Assembly (NCBI GenBank): GCA_964017065.1
Contig: OZ024785.1
Span: 15,191,102-15,255,101 of the forward strand
Direction: 5' to 3'
DNA length: 64,000 nt
DNA from: Haliclona indistincta
Taxonomy: Eukaryota > Porifera > Demospongiae > Haplosclerida > Chalinidae
The notes below the pieces were generated by a model. That model was not told the origin of the DNA, did no database searches, and saw only the letters and a program-made list of their open reading frames with translations. Positions 45,701-57,031 of the stretch are shown here, piece by piece (position 1 is the first letter of the stretch; each line of letters begins with the position of its first letter). The translations under genes were made by a program, and so were the position numbers.

Positions 45701-48700
45701 TCACCGGTTCCAGGTTCGTCACTTTAGCAATGTGCTCGAGGAATCTCTGTGGTACTTCATGTCGGGGCAACACTTGACCAGTGGGTCGGGCTGCTTTGTT
45801 CCATGCGTTTAGACCCTGTTTACAGGTTGGCACTTTTTTTGCTCAAGATTTGACAATTCCACGTTTATGTATGTGTAGAAGTGTCGATGTGGATGAGTGT
45901 ACTTTCAAGTGAAGATAGCCATGCTTGAATTTCTTGTCAGAAGGCGTCCACTTCTATGTTACTGACGGAGCAATCTTGATGTTTCCAGCAACCGATAGGC
46001 TCTTTCGTCTTCTTCGGAGACAGATCTATAATTGTCTGCACTGTGTCAATGATTGTATGTGAGTTGGCATCAAATGGCTTTTTGGAATCATTTAGAAATC
46101 AACTAGTATGATGTACATTAACTTGGATATGTTTTTAGTTAGTAGCATGCGTTTACAAGAGCTTCCTGACCCCCATTAATGCTAGTACTGATTTAGTGTT
46201 ATTAGGGAGACACGGTAGTGTCTCCCTATGTAGGGTTGAACGAGAAAACAAGATGGCGACTACATACAATGTATTAGCGTTCAAACGCTGATATTTCGCC
46301 TGGTGATGAATTTTATACGTTCAAAGACACTTAAATCTGCTATCTGGCGTTGCCCCATCTTACAGAAGCAAGGAGATTGCTCGAGATTGTTACTAAAGTG
46401 ACGAACCAGGAAACGGTGAAAATCGAGTTTCGTCATCTTCGTTTTCTTCTTTCTTTCTTCTTCTTTCTTTCTTCCACTCGCCTAGCACCTTTACGTGAGC
46501 AGTGCCGAGACCAAAACACCCACGAACAGTCGTGAAATTCTCCTGGCATGTGCCTTTTGAACTTAGTTTTTAGCGAAACGGCGATATAAATTCCGCGATT
46601 TCTCGATCACGATCCATTGTCAGCTAAGTGTTAGACGCCATTAATAATTATAGAGATTGCGCAATATGCACGTGACCAAGCTGTGGTTAGTGCACGTGAC
46701 CAAGCACAAGCTTGAGCATCGCCACGCCGTATAAATGTCGGGAGTCTTCGAAGAACAGTAAGCTAGCAAGCGCAGAATCACCATTCTGCCTTGCCAGATA
46801 ATTATAACCGCCGTAAACAAGTGTGGGCGGGGCTCGTGTGCACTGTATTCATGCATGCGTAGGCGAGCTGATATCTACAGCATAACAAATTATTTAGCTA
46901 CAAGTTTAAAATTGTTAATAAAAAAAAGCCATCAACAACAGGAAAACCAAACCAATGGTGGAAACAAAGATGGCACAGTATTTGCATCGTATTGAACTGT
47001 ACTTCACTGAAAAAGAAAAAAAGGACACAAACAAGAAAATTAAAAAGATTTCTATCGAAATCAAAAGGATGTAGGGTTGTGAAATCTACCACTGGTCAAC
47101 AATGTAAACTAACAAGGAACAAGCATGGATTGGTAACACGATTGACTTGCTAACAGACCATAGATCCCTACATCAGTGGCTGTACATAAGCTGTCACAAG
47201 CTGAATGCACGTCAGGTGTCAGTCAACAGCAACAAGCTAAGCTGAACTAGCTATAGTCAACTACAGCAGCCACTGATGTAGGGATCTATGGTCTGTTAGC
47301 AAGTCAATCGTGTTACCAATCCATGCTTGTTCCTTGTTAGTTTACATTGTTGACCAGTGGTAGATTTCACAACCCTACATCCTTTTGATTTCGATAGAAA
47401 TCTTTTTAATTTTCTTTTACATATGTATCTATGTTACTGACATCAGTGGCTGCAGATAAGACTTAAATCTGGACTCTCAGTCAACAACAGCAGCTTATAG
47501 CCTGTTTATATAGCAGCCACTGATGTAGGATGAAGTATCCAGCAATTGTGTTACCATTCCATGTTACCAGCTCTTTGTTGGTTTGCATTGTAGGCCAGTG
47601 GCAGATTTTTCCATTACCAATCTACCACTCCATCCATACAATCCTTTAATTTCGTAAAATATTTCTTAATTTTTTACTGTAGGCATGGCTGATCTGGTGA
47701 CTCTTGTAGCTAGAAAGACACCGACCAAGTGGTATGAAGTGGGCATTCAATTGAATATCAAAATCTCAACCCTGCAAGCATTTGAGCAACAAACCAGAGA
47801 TCCAATTAGACTTTTCATCTATGTGTTCGATCAATGGAAGAAGGAAAATAAAATACCGTTTACCTGGGAAACCATCATAAATGCACTTGAGAATGTAGGA
47901 GAAAATCATACGGTCAAAGACGTAAGGGAATGGTTGTCTACATGTACATCGAGTAGTACAACAGTATCCGCATTACCAGGTGAGATTAATGATTAATTTT
48001 ATGCTTTTAAGTTCACAATATTTAATGCACAATATTCACGTGACATTACTTAATCAAAGCTACACAAAGTTATATTCTGTGTCTTGTCCAACAATAATGA
48101 CCATGCGACCAAGTATTATTTTTAACCCAAAACTCAACATTTTAACCCGCAGACTTTGTTCAATTTAAGAATTGTGAGTTAAATTTAATGTACAGCAAAT
48201 TGACTATGATGTTGTAAAGAGAAGCAGCTGCATAGTAAATATAATGGGCTTTTTATGCAACACAGCAGCAGTTAAATTGTGTGGTACATGTAATTGTATT
48301 AGCTTATGTTTCTTTCATGTCTGAGTCTAGGAACAAGAGAGCATGTAGCTACAAGTAATGTAGATCGGGCAATTGTTACTTATACATTCATGAATGAGGG
48401 GGCACTGTTTTAAAACAGTGCCCCCTCATTCATTTGCATCTTCCTACGCCTATGAATAGTGCTCATGAATCTAATTATTGTTACGTGAATATCATTATAA
48501 ATGATTTTTAGTTGTATATCTCCAGAACCAATCAGAATTCTCCACTGTAACACTGGATTTTTACTTATCAATCTAAAATGAACATATGCTGTAAAACCAA
48601 TAAAAATCCAAGAGATGAATTTTCACACTTAATAGTAATTATTTGTAATCTATCTCATGCCAACCCAATTGTAAAGCATTTCTTGTAACAATTATAGGAT

Positions 48701-51700
48701 CCAACTACAGTAGCATCTTCAGATCAGTATGTTTTGGTGTTAGCAGAGAATATAATTATGTGATGCTTACAGTAGGTGGTACCATCAGTCATTACTGTGT
48801 ACATTATGAATCTCATTATTATGCTTGTGAATCTCATTATTATTGTTTACTATTACTCAAGCATCAAATTTACATGTGGTATTAAAATTCCTAGTCTCGT
48901 TCTCAGACCACACCTCTTCTTCTGTGGTTCCCAGAGGGTCTGGCAACTTGCTTTACTTTTCTCGGTCTTAATGATGACGTTTTATTCTCACAAAATGGAA
49001 ATGACCTATCAGATCACCTTGTTTTCAAAATTCACATGACTAACATACTTTTGAGCACATGATCAATATGGTGGTAGTGCAGTGTGTTCAGATTTATCGA
49101 TGACAGAGAGCATCTAGGGTAATCTTCGTTTACTAATAAGCAGCCAGTCACTTCTTAGCTGGCACAAATGAGCGATTTCGCTACCAACAGGTATGGAAAC
49201 ATAATTTGCGATTTATTATACTTGCCATTATACATTTGTGAGTGCTGCCATCTTCGAGCGCCACCAAGGAACATAGCATAGTACCTATCATGTCTTCCTG
49301 ACCTTGTCTATAACTATTGTCTAGTGCTGTAGTTCATGTGACCACAGACGTTGGTATACAGACAATTTGTCCGCATATTGCATCCGTGTAGCTATTGAAC
49401 GCATGACAATGACATCACTAAGACCGAGAAAAGTCAAGCAAGTTGCCAGACCCTCTGGGAAACATATCGGAAAGGTGTGGTCTGGGAACGAGACTATAAA
49501 ATTCCTGATGTGGTCTACTTATGCCTTTACAGTAGTGAGGGTCTGTTATGATAGCATTATATTGCAATCATAATTTCTATACAGTCTATCAAGAGCACAG
49601 ATTTGATAAGGATGGTTAAAGCATAGATTTTATAGTAAACAAGTAGTGTGGGCTAAATCACATAATGCAAACTCCCGCGGCCCGTCAATGCTGTATACTA
49701 TTAGCACGTGGAAGGCGTCACTGACCTAGCCGCCAAGCGTACTTGTGGCTACATTTTTCCTGTTTTCAGCAAAAAACAGCATCTTGTAAAGATGGTAAGT
49801 ACCTGCTGAACGAGTTTTAACCTTCAGCTATCTCGTGGTAAATTGCTACTGTATGGCTGTGCGCTCAACTGTACCGGGCTGTGTCGAGGCTGTTTATCGC
49901 CCAGACGAGCTGTTTGATTTTTTTTCTGGGCGTCTAAGGAAAGCCTCCGTGGCTACAGCAGCTAGCTTTTTATAGCATTATGCACCTCAAACAAAGTTAT
50001 AAGTAGAACTGGAAGGGTTAGCTGGTCTGTAGATCTAACGGGCGACAAGGAAACGAGTTTTAGCTCGCTATTTAGGTAGGATATTCACCACGCAGAAGAA
50101 CACACAGTCTCCACGGCTGGCTGTGCAGGTAGAAAGGCAGTAAGCTATTGGAAATGGATGGTTCTGAACGGTACAGCAATTTCCAGAGCAACAGACGACG
50201 CTGTCAAACCAGGCATCTTGGCTTAAAACGGACAATTTCTAGCGATCTAGTGGATTTCTTGTGGGCACGCTAAAAATTTCGCAATAATCATTCAACAATG
50301 ACTGTCTGATGCTAACACGCAAATATGCGTTCGTTTCCTATCTTGGTACTATAAAATCTATGGTTACAGTAGTTACCCGCTCCTTCTCTCTATGATTGGT
50401 TTATAGTGTAACGCAGTAAATTGTGCTTCATTCCATCAATACATAGAAAATGTTCTTTTTCTATGTCACGTTGTGGTGCAATACAATTTGAACTAGCAAC
50501 TCAACACATACAGTGCTAGCTACCAAATCACATTGTAAATAAACCTTGAATATGCAGTGCTCTTGTATAATTTGTATACATGTACATGTACATGTTAAGT
50601 TAATATAGCTGCTTCATAGTAATTTTTCCTCTCAGATCTAGTTGATACTGATGCTACTCAAGAGGCATTTCAACATGAGGTTGGAGTGTGTGTCTCTAAT
50701 CTGGTAGTGAATGGATCACCTGGTAGTGGTAAAACATGTGTAGTGAATCTATCAGTCGGTGAACCTGCTCCTGATGTCCGCAACAGCACCGGCTGTGTAG
50801 AGACTCCTGTTCGTGCCATAACACAAGGTACCATCTACGCCAACGGCACAAGATTAAAGAAACTACAAACTGAAGAAATGCTCCACATGGTGTGTCAAGC
50901 TATGAAGCACAAGGTTGATGAGATAAAGAGAGAGCAAGTTGATCAAAAGAAGCCTCGTCATCGTAAAGTACCCAGCTCTGTTCCAGCTACACAGCAATCC
51001 GCATCCAGTACTCCATCAATTATTGATGAGTCTACTGAAGTCACCAGTGATGACAAAGAAGAGAACCTCGAGGTGTTTGCTAAGCTAGTTGTTGAGATAT
51101 CATCTGCTGAGGCATCAACTGAGTTCCTGACAGCTCACTTGGTCTTGACTATCGACTCAGGAGGCCAGCCACACTTCATGGATGTAGCACCACTCTTTCT
51201 CCGCAACAGCTCCTTGTTTCTTATCACTGTGAAGCTGAATGAGCGACTGGACTCTAAACCAAAATTTGATTACTTCATCAATGGACAGCCGATTGAAATG
51301 AGCAACACAGAGCTCCAACCGACCAACCTGCAGCTAATAGAGCAGCTTGCCAAGAGCATTTCATCACTTCAACTGTCAACCACTCCCAGCTCAGATGTAT
51401 CAGAGCATGCAAAGTTCATGATTGTTGGCACCTTTGCTGACAAAGCTGGAGACTGCCAGGGCGAGACTATCGCTGATAAGAACACCAAACTACGTGATCG
51501 ATTGAAGGATTATGAAGCCGAACGAATTGATGCAGGAAATGATGTCATCTTTGCTGTCAATGCAATCACTACTGATCCAGACAAGCGTCGAGAGGCAGCT
51601 CGGAGACTACAGGAAAAGATTACCAATACTCCAGGCACCACTATCAAGACAAGAATCAAGATGAGGTGGTTTGGTCTACTACTGCACTTGCTGGATGAGG

Positions 51701-53206
51701 CTAAGAAGAACAAGGTCTCCATTATCCCACTGGAGGAGGTGCTTGCTGCTGGAAGAAGTCTTCAAATGAGTAGAGATGAAACTCTACAGGCCATAGCGTT
51801 TTTCCATAAGCTAAACCTCCTCATGTATTTCTCAACCGATAAGCTTGGTAGCATAGTTTTTATCGATGTGAAGCCTATACTAATCAATGTGTCCAATCTT
51901 ATTGGCATCTCTTTTATTGATAAGAATAAGCTCGACAAGATCTTCATCCCTAACCTGCCAGCCGATGCCCAGGGATTACTGAGAGATTACGGTAGATTCT
52001 CCCGAGAGATTCTGGATTCATCGTTTCACTTCTCAGCACCACTCACCACTGATGTGTTCCTCGACTTACTAGAGCACCTTTGTGTTATTGCACGTATCGA
52101 GAGAAAAGGTCTAACAAGCTTCTTCCTCCCATGTGCCTTGCCTCATGCACCTGAAGATATCCTTCAAAAGAAGGAGCAGATCACCAGCTTGTGGATCGTG
52201 TCGCTTCAGACTGAGCGTGCTATTGGATCGGTTGATGTTCCCATCCCAAAGGGCTATCTACCCACACTTGTTGTTCATCTACTCAACTCGTCTGATTTCA
52301 AAGCAGATCTTAAGTCTCGTCAGTATCGTAACCTCATGAGCATCCGTTATGTTTGTGGTGGGTGTGTCTATCTGATAGAACGGAATCTTCAGCTGGAGAT
52401 CTACTACCCTTGTGCTGACGATGATGAAGAAATAAGCAAGGATTGCTCCTTCATTCGTTCAGCAATAATGAAAAGTCTTGTTGAGGTTGAGAAGAAGCTT
52501 CATTTCATACCAGGCATCTTGATCAAGAACGATGCCTTCCTCTGTTCCTGTGACGGTTCTCGCCATATCTGTGTGTACAACAAAGACTGCAGGAAAACAT
52601 ATTGTGATAGAAGTGACAAGCTACGAAAACTCAACCAGCAACAACAGTATTGGCTACACCAGCAGCAAAAACAACCAGGTATGCCTGCTAACATGATTGA
52701 TGATGAGTTATCACCATAATATATTTATTTTTGTTTTTAGCCTCAGTTGTTGAGCCACCCACCACAGCTGATCTACCATCATCAGTAGCATCATCATCAT
52801 CAGTAGTAGTTCCCTCTAGTACATCTGGTACAATACTACCATCATCAGGTGAAGCTTGTTTAGATCATGTGACATTGTATCATCCTTGTTGAAGCAGTCA
52901 CAGATGTTACAGATTGGTACACTCTTGGTCTTAAACTGAAACTCACTATGAGCCAGTTGGAGGACATTCGTGTCACCTATCATGTGTATGGATTAGGTGT
53001 ACTCAAAGCTAGAGTGTTTGATGTATGGTTAAAGAACTATCCCAGTGCATCTTGGAGTGACCTGATCTCAGCTTTGAAGAGCATGAATGAGCACAGAGTT
53101 GCTAGTGATATTGCAGCACGCTACTCACACCAGGTAATGATCTTTATAACACTCTCTGCACTTGTATTAATCAAACATTATGCAGGAACAGGTATCACTG
53201 CAGTAA
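36771..53206 (+). CDS. Death domain-GTPase (Roco-like)-death domain protein, 8 exons
   Basis: Exons 36771-36911, 44059-44208, 44261-44450, 47683-47979, 50636-52678, 52741-52848, 52895-53133 and 53186-53206 join in frame to ~1,062 codons. Residues 1-160 form an unassigned N-terminal domain (VDFHFVVVRDSEPILQ, then GIELVLMSEQVQRL). About 162-245 is a death domain (WYEVGIQLNIKISTLQAFEQ). At ~286-293 GSPGSGKT is a P-loop, TIDSGGQ (~433) the switch II DxxG, and VGTFADK a base-recognition motif. About 610-770 resembles the COR helper domain of Roco proteins (VFIDVKPILINVSNLIGISF, FFLPCALP). After a Ser-rich linker a second death domain (WYTLGLKLKLTMSQLEDI, residues ~977-1056) precedes a short tail. 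Expected role: cytosolic GTP-switch scaffold in death-domain or immune signalling. It is cytosolic in type, with no signal peptide. Confidence 0.8.
37302..37901. mobile_element. piggyBac-like MITE, 600 bp
   Basis: TTAA on both sides and inverted ends CCCTTTAATTCC / GGGATTAAAGGG. Terminal CCC with TTAA duplication is the piggyBac hallmark. No transposase frame. Confidence 0.8.
39058..39612 (-). pseudogene. hAT transposase remnant: BED finger fused to the C-terminal dimerisation part
   Basis: 39322-39612 encodes a BED zinc finger (WIARCKLC, then HLQAAH). 39058-39318, after a stop and frame change, encodes the hAT C-terminal motif (VPCSSAPVERLFSKAG). The catalytic DDE middle, normally several hundred residues, is missing, so the element is not autonomous. 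Confidence 0.85.
39820..40008 (-). pseudogene. Second hAT C-terminal fragment
   Basis: GPSERLFSVAGMDVNAKRG followed by LDPENTEMLVFL is the hATC motif of a different, more typical hAT lineage than the one at 39058. It lies upstream of the BED part on the same strand, so it must come from another element that inserted or recombined here. Confidence 0.75.
41283..41475. repeat. Hairpin, ~73-bp arms
   Basis: 41283-41356 and 41403-41475 are near-perfect inverted repeats (TTAGTTAGGTATCAATACATC and its complement) around a ~45-bp loop. Confidence 0.8.
41826..42443. mobile_element. MULE-type MITE, 618 bp
   Basis: Inverted ends TAGCCTCGACCCCAGGCTCTA / TAGAGCCTGGGTACGAGGCTA with an imperfect 9-bp flank (CGTCAAACT / CTTCAAACT). 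The ends also contain a nested copy of AGAGCCTGG in reverse. Confidence 0.7.
42729..43373. mobile_element. MITE with TTAA target site, family T1, copy 2
   Basis: GGTGGCGCTTCACC with its inverted partner GGTGAAGCGCCACC, TTAA on each side. Same family as 308-1256. Confidence 0.65.
44470..45030. repeat. Family M MITE copy, truncated, with a nested small hairpin
   Basis: Family phrases from AGATGCCTCGGTGAAATG at 44488 to GAACGAAGCTTCATATAC near 45020; the right end is missing. At 44768-44940 a small MITE with GCGGGAAGTTTTCAC / GTGAAAACTTCC ends interrupts it. Confidence 0.7.
45190..46200. repeat. Interspersed repeat block R2, copy 2
   Basis: Inverted partner of 1745-2870, lying in an intron of the death-domain gene. 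It lacks the extra minisatellite units of the first copy. Confidence 0.65.
46203..46480 (+). repeat. Interspersed repeat R1, copy 3
   Basis: AGGGAGACACGGTAGTGTC through GAGTTTCGTCATCTTCG, followed by a short CTT-rich tail. Confidence 0.75.
47033..47419. mobile_element. Hairpin MITE, ~153-bp arms
   Basis: Near-perfect inverted arms 47033-47186 and 47267-47419 around an ~80-bp loop. The arms contain CCCTACATCAGTGGCTG, shared with the 10.36-10.86 kb hairpin. A diverged half-copy continues to ~47680. Confidence 0.8.
48892..49496. mobile_element. MULE-type MITE, 605 bp, 9-bp target duplication
   Basis: TAGTCTCGTTCTCAGACCAC at one end and its near complement at the other, flanked by TAAAATTCC (48883-48891 and 49497-49505). 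Same family as 33317-33878. Confidence 0.88.
49622..50362. mobile_element. MITE, 741 bp, TIR CATAGATTTTATAGTA
   Basis: Inverted ends CATAGATTTTATAGTA / TACTATAAAATCTATG with similar flanks GTTAAAG / GTTACAG. It lies in the intron before the GTPase exon. No coding frame. Confidence 0.7.
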
Positions 53207-53460
53207 GTAGCTCATCAGATCACATGGTCCCCCACCAGCAGACACAGCACAGACTCTGTAGATTATACTATAACTAAACAGTGTCAATTCAACTGGTTTA
53301 TTATTGTGCTCAATGATAAAGCATTTTTATGCCACGTCCTAAACCATGCAGTGATTATTAGTGAGAGTGTCTAACAGTGCACACATGTTCAAGAACAGTG
53401 AGATTATAGTTACGTCGAGCTATAGTGACGACTTGTGTATAATTTACACATACAAGTTAC

Positions 53461-53573
53461 TATGACGACCACACCCACCAAGGAGGTTATTGTTGATGAT
53501 TGACCTGGTCAGCTATAATTAATAGACAGGGAGGTTGATGAGAGGTGTTACCATGCCGACATCATCGCAATGT
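53461..53573 (+). pseudogene. Displaced copy of the exon at 8410-8518
   Basis: About 110 bp match the exon at 8410-8518 of the unrecognised gene (ACCAAGGAGG, GACCTGGTCAGCTATA, TGTTACCATGCCGACATCATCGC). The copy carries a TGA from a 2-base insertion, another small insertion (ATTA) and several substitutions. Homology stops sharply at GCAATGTGT, where ankyrin-like sequence begins. Confidence 0.85.
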
Positions 53574-53881
53574 GTAAAGTGGGATCGCATGGACTAACTG
53601 CTCTTGGCATTGCAGCTAAGAGAGGCCACAATGACATTGTAGATTTTCTACAAGCAATAAAGCTCAGTCGGTCCTCAACCACCACACCTGTTCTCACAGC
53701 TAATGAGATCTCTAGCAATGTAGACAACAAGACCATGGCTATACTAAACCAAGCTATGGAGCAAATGGTTGTCAAGAAAGCCGAGATTCTTATTAGCACT
53801 GAATATGAAAAGAAACTAAAAAAGTCTGATCTTCTATCAAAGCAGTACAAAGAAGTAACAATAAAACTATACCAAAAATAG
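53574..53881 (+). pseudogene. Ankyrin-repeat fragment with helical tail
   Basis: The frame reads GLTALGIAAKRGHNDIVDFLQ, one ankyrin repeat, then a Ser/Thr linker and a Lys/Glu-rich helix to a TAG. It looks like the 3' exon of a gene whose upstream exons are absent, set just downstream of the death-domain gene. It could serve as an alternative last exon of that gene. Confidence 0.5.
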
Positions 53882-54972
53882 TCATGGTGATTATGAATAA
53901 TATTGACATCAATGCATATGTTTTTTATAATTAAAAATTTTTATATGAATATTGACTACTATAATTATAGCTACAATTCATTGATAACATGCATCCCATG
54001 GTTATTACAGTAGTATACTACTACATTATAGAATTGAATTATTTCTAATTGATTGCGGTGGTCAGATCATCAATCATCACACTATACTATTAACGGTCAC
54101 TGTTCAAGTGTCTGAGTCAGCTCGGTCAGATAGAGTTGTATATGTTATGTTTAATTATCAACAGTGTGGTTGGTTTTTTAACAATGTCTCTCTTGTACGT
54201 CATGATGGATATCTTTATAAACCATGCATTGCATGTGATAAAACATGTATACCAGACCCATGCAGGATAGGAAGTATTATATAGACATAGTTCACTAGGG
54301 AGTTCGGAGAACAATAAAAATACATTATTAATCATGGGCACAAAATCTATCTACACTGTATCTACAGGTATTTACACGTGTACATGAAAGGTACTTAAGA
54401 GAAAAACAAAAAGAAACAAAACTGGAGCCTAGCGTTTCGTGCCGAAGACCCTATTTAAGCTCTCCACAGCTCCACGGAGATCATAACATAAAGGTAGCCG
54501 GTCAATGGTGAGTGGGCGTTAAACAAAACAATGCAAGATGAGTCCCGCCCTCATATAATGCTCAAAGATGCAGAATGCAGCACAGCATTACTCGTTCTTA
54601 TCACAGAAAGGTTTATTATTTAGCCTGCAGTGGCTATATGTTCACTCGTTTTAGTATTTTGGTACAGCTGTAAAGATGATAGTTAGCAGGGCGGATCTAA
54701 CACGCTGTGTTAGAGTGGAAGTTGTGGAACAATTATCATAAAAATTAATGAGGCTTTGTATGTGAAACACCATGAATCTTAGTAAGTGTAGACCCTTCTG
54801 TCCATACATCTGTGCTGCTCACGTGATACTGAGTCCGCTGCATGCAGATCAAGTCCAGCCAATTCGGATTTGATAATAAATACATTCATGCATAATAATG
54901 TTTAGCCTTGTGTTCTACTTAGCATGTCTACCGCACTGTCATGTACATCTAGTTACAGCTATAAGAATCAAT
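53882..54972. other. Intergenic; holds a leader relic like the 2A exon
   Basis: At 54425-54488 the minus strand reads a degraded MISVELWRA start with an in-frame stop, matching the start of the exon at 3106-3552. Otherwise nothing recognised. Confidence 0.6.
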
Positions 54973-56725
54973 TTATTTGGCTTGTAAAGTTGACAGCTGT
55001 GAATAAGATAAGAAGATATAACATAGCTATAATATTGTTGACAGCAGTATACTCACCTGTTTGTTAATCTTTTCCGCCACAAATTTGCCAGCTGGCTCCT
55101 TACACAGTATTTCCAGGAGCTCTTTCATCCTCTCCACTGGTTGAGGATGACTAGTTATGTGTGTAGTACTGTCCCGAAGTAGCTTTACAGCCTTCTCTTC
55201 GTCAGGAATGCCGAAAGTGGCAATATATCTGTTGGTACTATCACTAATAAACTTAGCTGCGTAGAGGTGTACTGCCATACTGGATGCATTCATGCTCATA
55301 ACGCTGTGTATATCAGCATGTTCACTGGTCATTATTTGCCTGACTAATGTATGAGAGAATGATTCCTCTGGAGGAGCATAGATTTATTATTAACATTAAT
55401 TTTAATTTTTACTTACTGAGTGCCTTCATTTCCCGTTGTCCTTCAGTTTCCTTTTTTGCAATATCCTTTTGTTCTTCTTCAAGTTCCTTAGAGAAAGCAA
55501 CAGCCAATTGTCGAACATTTCGTCTTGCATCATCCTTTGTGAAATTTTCTGCAAGGTAACTATACAGTTCATTCTGTGTCACTTTCATTCTCTCATATGC
55601 TGATTCACAGACGTTGCCCAGAGCAATCCATTGAAAGTAATATAAAATGGCGTCTCTCTTGAAACCAATTGATCCCCAAACTTCAGCTCTTTCCTCTTTA
55701 CGTCTTTTCATTACTGTTTCCATCACATCACTCATCTCTTCCCCACCTAGTTCTTGGCATTTTTTCTCCAATCTTGTCCAAAATGATGATATTCTTCTCA
55801 TTACGTTAGATAGGGCTTTTAAACCTCCAATTGCATTGTGCAGTGACTGAATCGCTGCTTCAGTAAGGTCGCTCTCTTCCTGACAATTTTCCATTTGTTT
55901 TGAAAACTCCGCAATGTCCTGTAACGCCCTGCTGCGGATTCTTCGCAGCATGCTCATTTCTTGTAAATGTCTTTCCTTTTCTTGACGAGCAGCTCCAATT
56001 CGCTTATCTCTTTGTCCAGTAAAAATGTTAATTATTGCCCCAAAGACACCTTCATCTTGTGTTTCGTAAGCTGTCTGTCTTGCATCAGCTCTGGCAAATT
56101 GCTGACCATGAAATACAAGATCCTGTTCAACTGCAGTATGCTCCACCACAGCTTTATCTTTCTTTATCTTGTACAATCTTTTTTTCTCTTGTAAATCCTC
56201 TTTTCTTTTCTCCTCTGAGTCTTTAGTTCTGAGGGTGTCACCATGTGCTTGTTCGACCCGCTTGGACTCCTCTTCGAACGCTGCAGCAAGCTGTTCAGCT
56301 GCCTCGGCCATTCCCTGAGCTACTTTTGCGCATGACTGAAGCTTGACAATGGCTACGTCCTCCATACCATCAATCAGATACTGGTATGTTGTTCTCAGTT
56401 TCTTGAGAACGCTTCTTGACTTTAGTTGGAACTCCCACACTAAATTAGCTGACTTATCGCAAAGCAGCGACACGTTAACTCCGATTTCACGAATCTGTAT
56501 CTGCAGGTCAGTGTAACCGGCCACTCCATTGTAGGCAATCCGTATGAACTTTCCGACCAAGCTAAGATCTGAAGCGAGGAAATTAAGGTCTTCATTAGCT
56601 GAAAATAGGTCTTCGTGCTTCTTAACCAGAGCTGAGCTGCTGCTTGGTATCTCCAATATATTAAAGGTCTCATCTTCATATTTTACGGTAGGGTCAAAGC
56701 GACGATCCATGCCGGTTGCATGCAC
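54973..56725 (-). CDS. Long-helix coiled-coil protein, pore-former-like fold suspected
   Basis: Exons 55413-56725, 55057-55339 and 54973-54996 give ~539 codons ending LSTLQAK. The second junction is ambiguous: the model uses a donor after CTCAGTAA. The protein is almost entirely predicted helix, with Lys/Glu-rich heptads around residues 150-330, a short hydrophobic piece (VFGAIINIFTGQ) amid the coils, and a Trp/Cys segment (FWTRLEKKCQEL) in the second half. That plan, long helices around a small apolar hairpin, recalls alpha-helical pore-forming proteins of the ClyA/Hbl type known in several invertebrate genomes. No signal peptide is seen. The assignment is tentative; a plain structural coiled-coil protein is the alternative. 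Confidence 0.6.
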
Positions 56726-57031
56726 TGAATGTACTTTTGTTTAAAGACACCTAGTTTAGGAAAATATGCTATAATATATGTTCAGATGGATTGTACCATG
56801 TATTTATGGCAGAACTTAGTCTATGATTATACTTTTCTCGGAAACTATTACATTGCAAAATTGGTTAATGAATTTTGGCAAACAATGCCATTCATGCATT
56901 CATTTGCCTGGCTGTTGTTTATTTACAGTTTTCTTGGAATACAGTAATTGCTCAGTTTATAAAACTTGAGCCTGACCGGATGGTTTGCAATTTTTAGAGC
57001 GGCGAACTCGTGAAGTCTAGATTAAGTACAT
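56726..57031. promoter_or_regulatory. Divergent promoter region
   Basis: About 305 bp separate the start codons of two head-to-head genes. It is AT-rich with no clear TATA box at a fixed distance. Shared control of the pair is likely but inferred from position. Confidence 0.45.
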
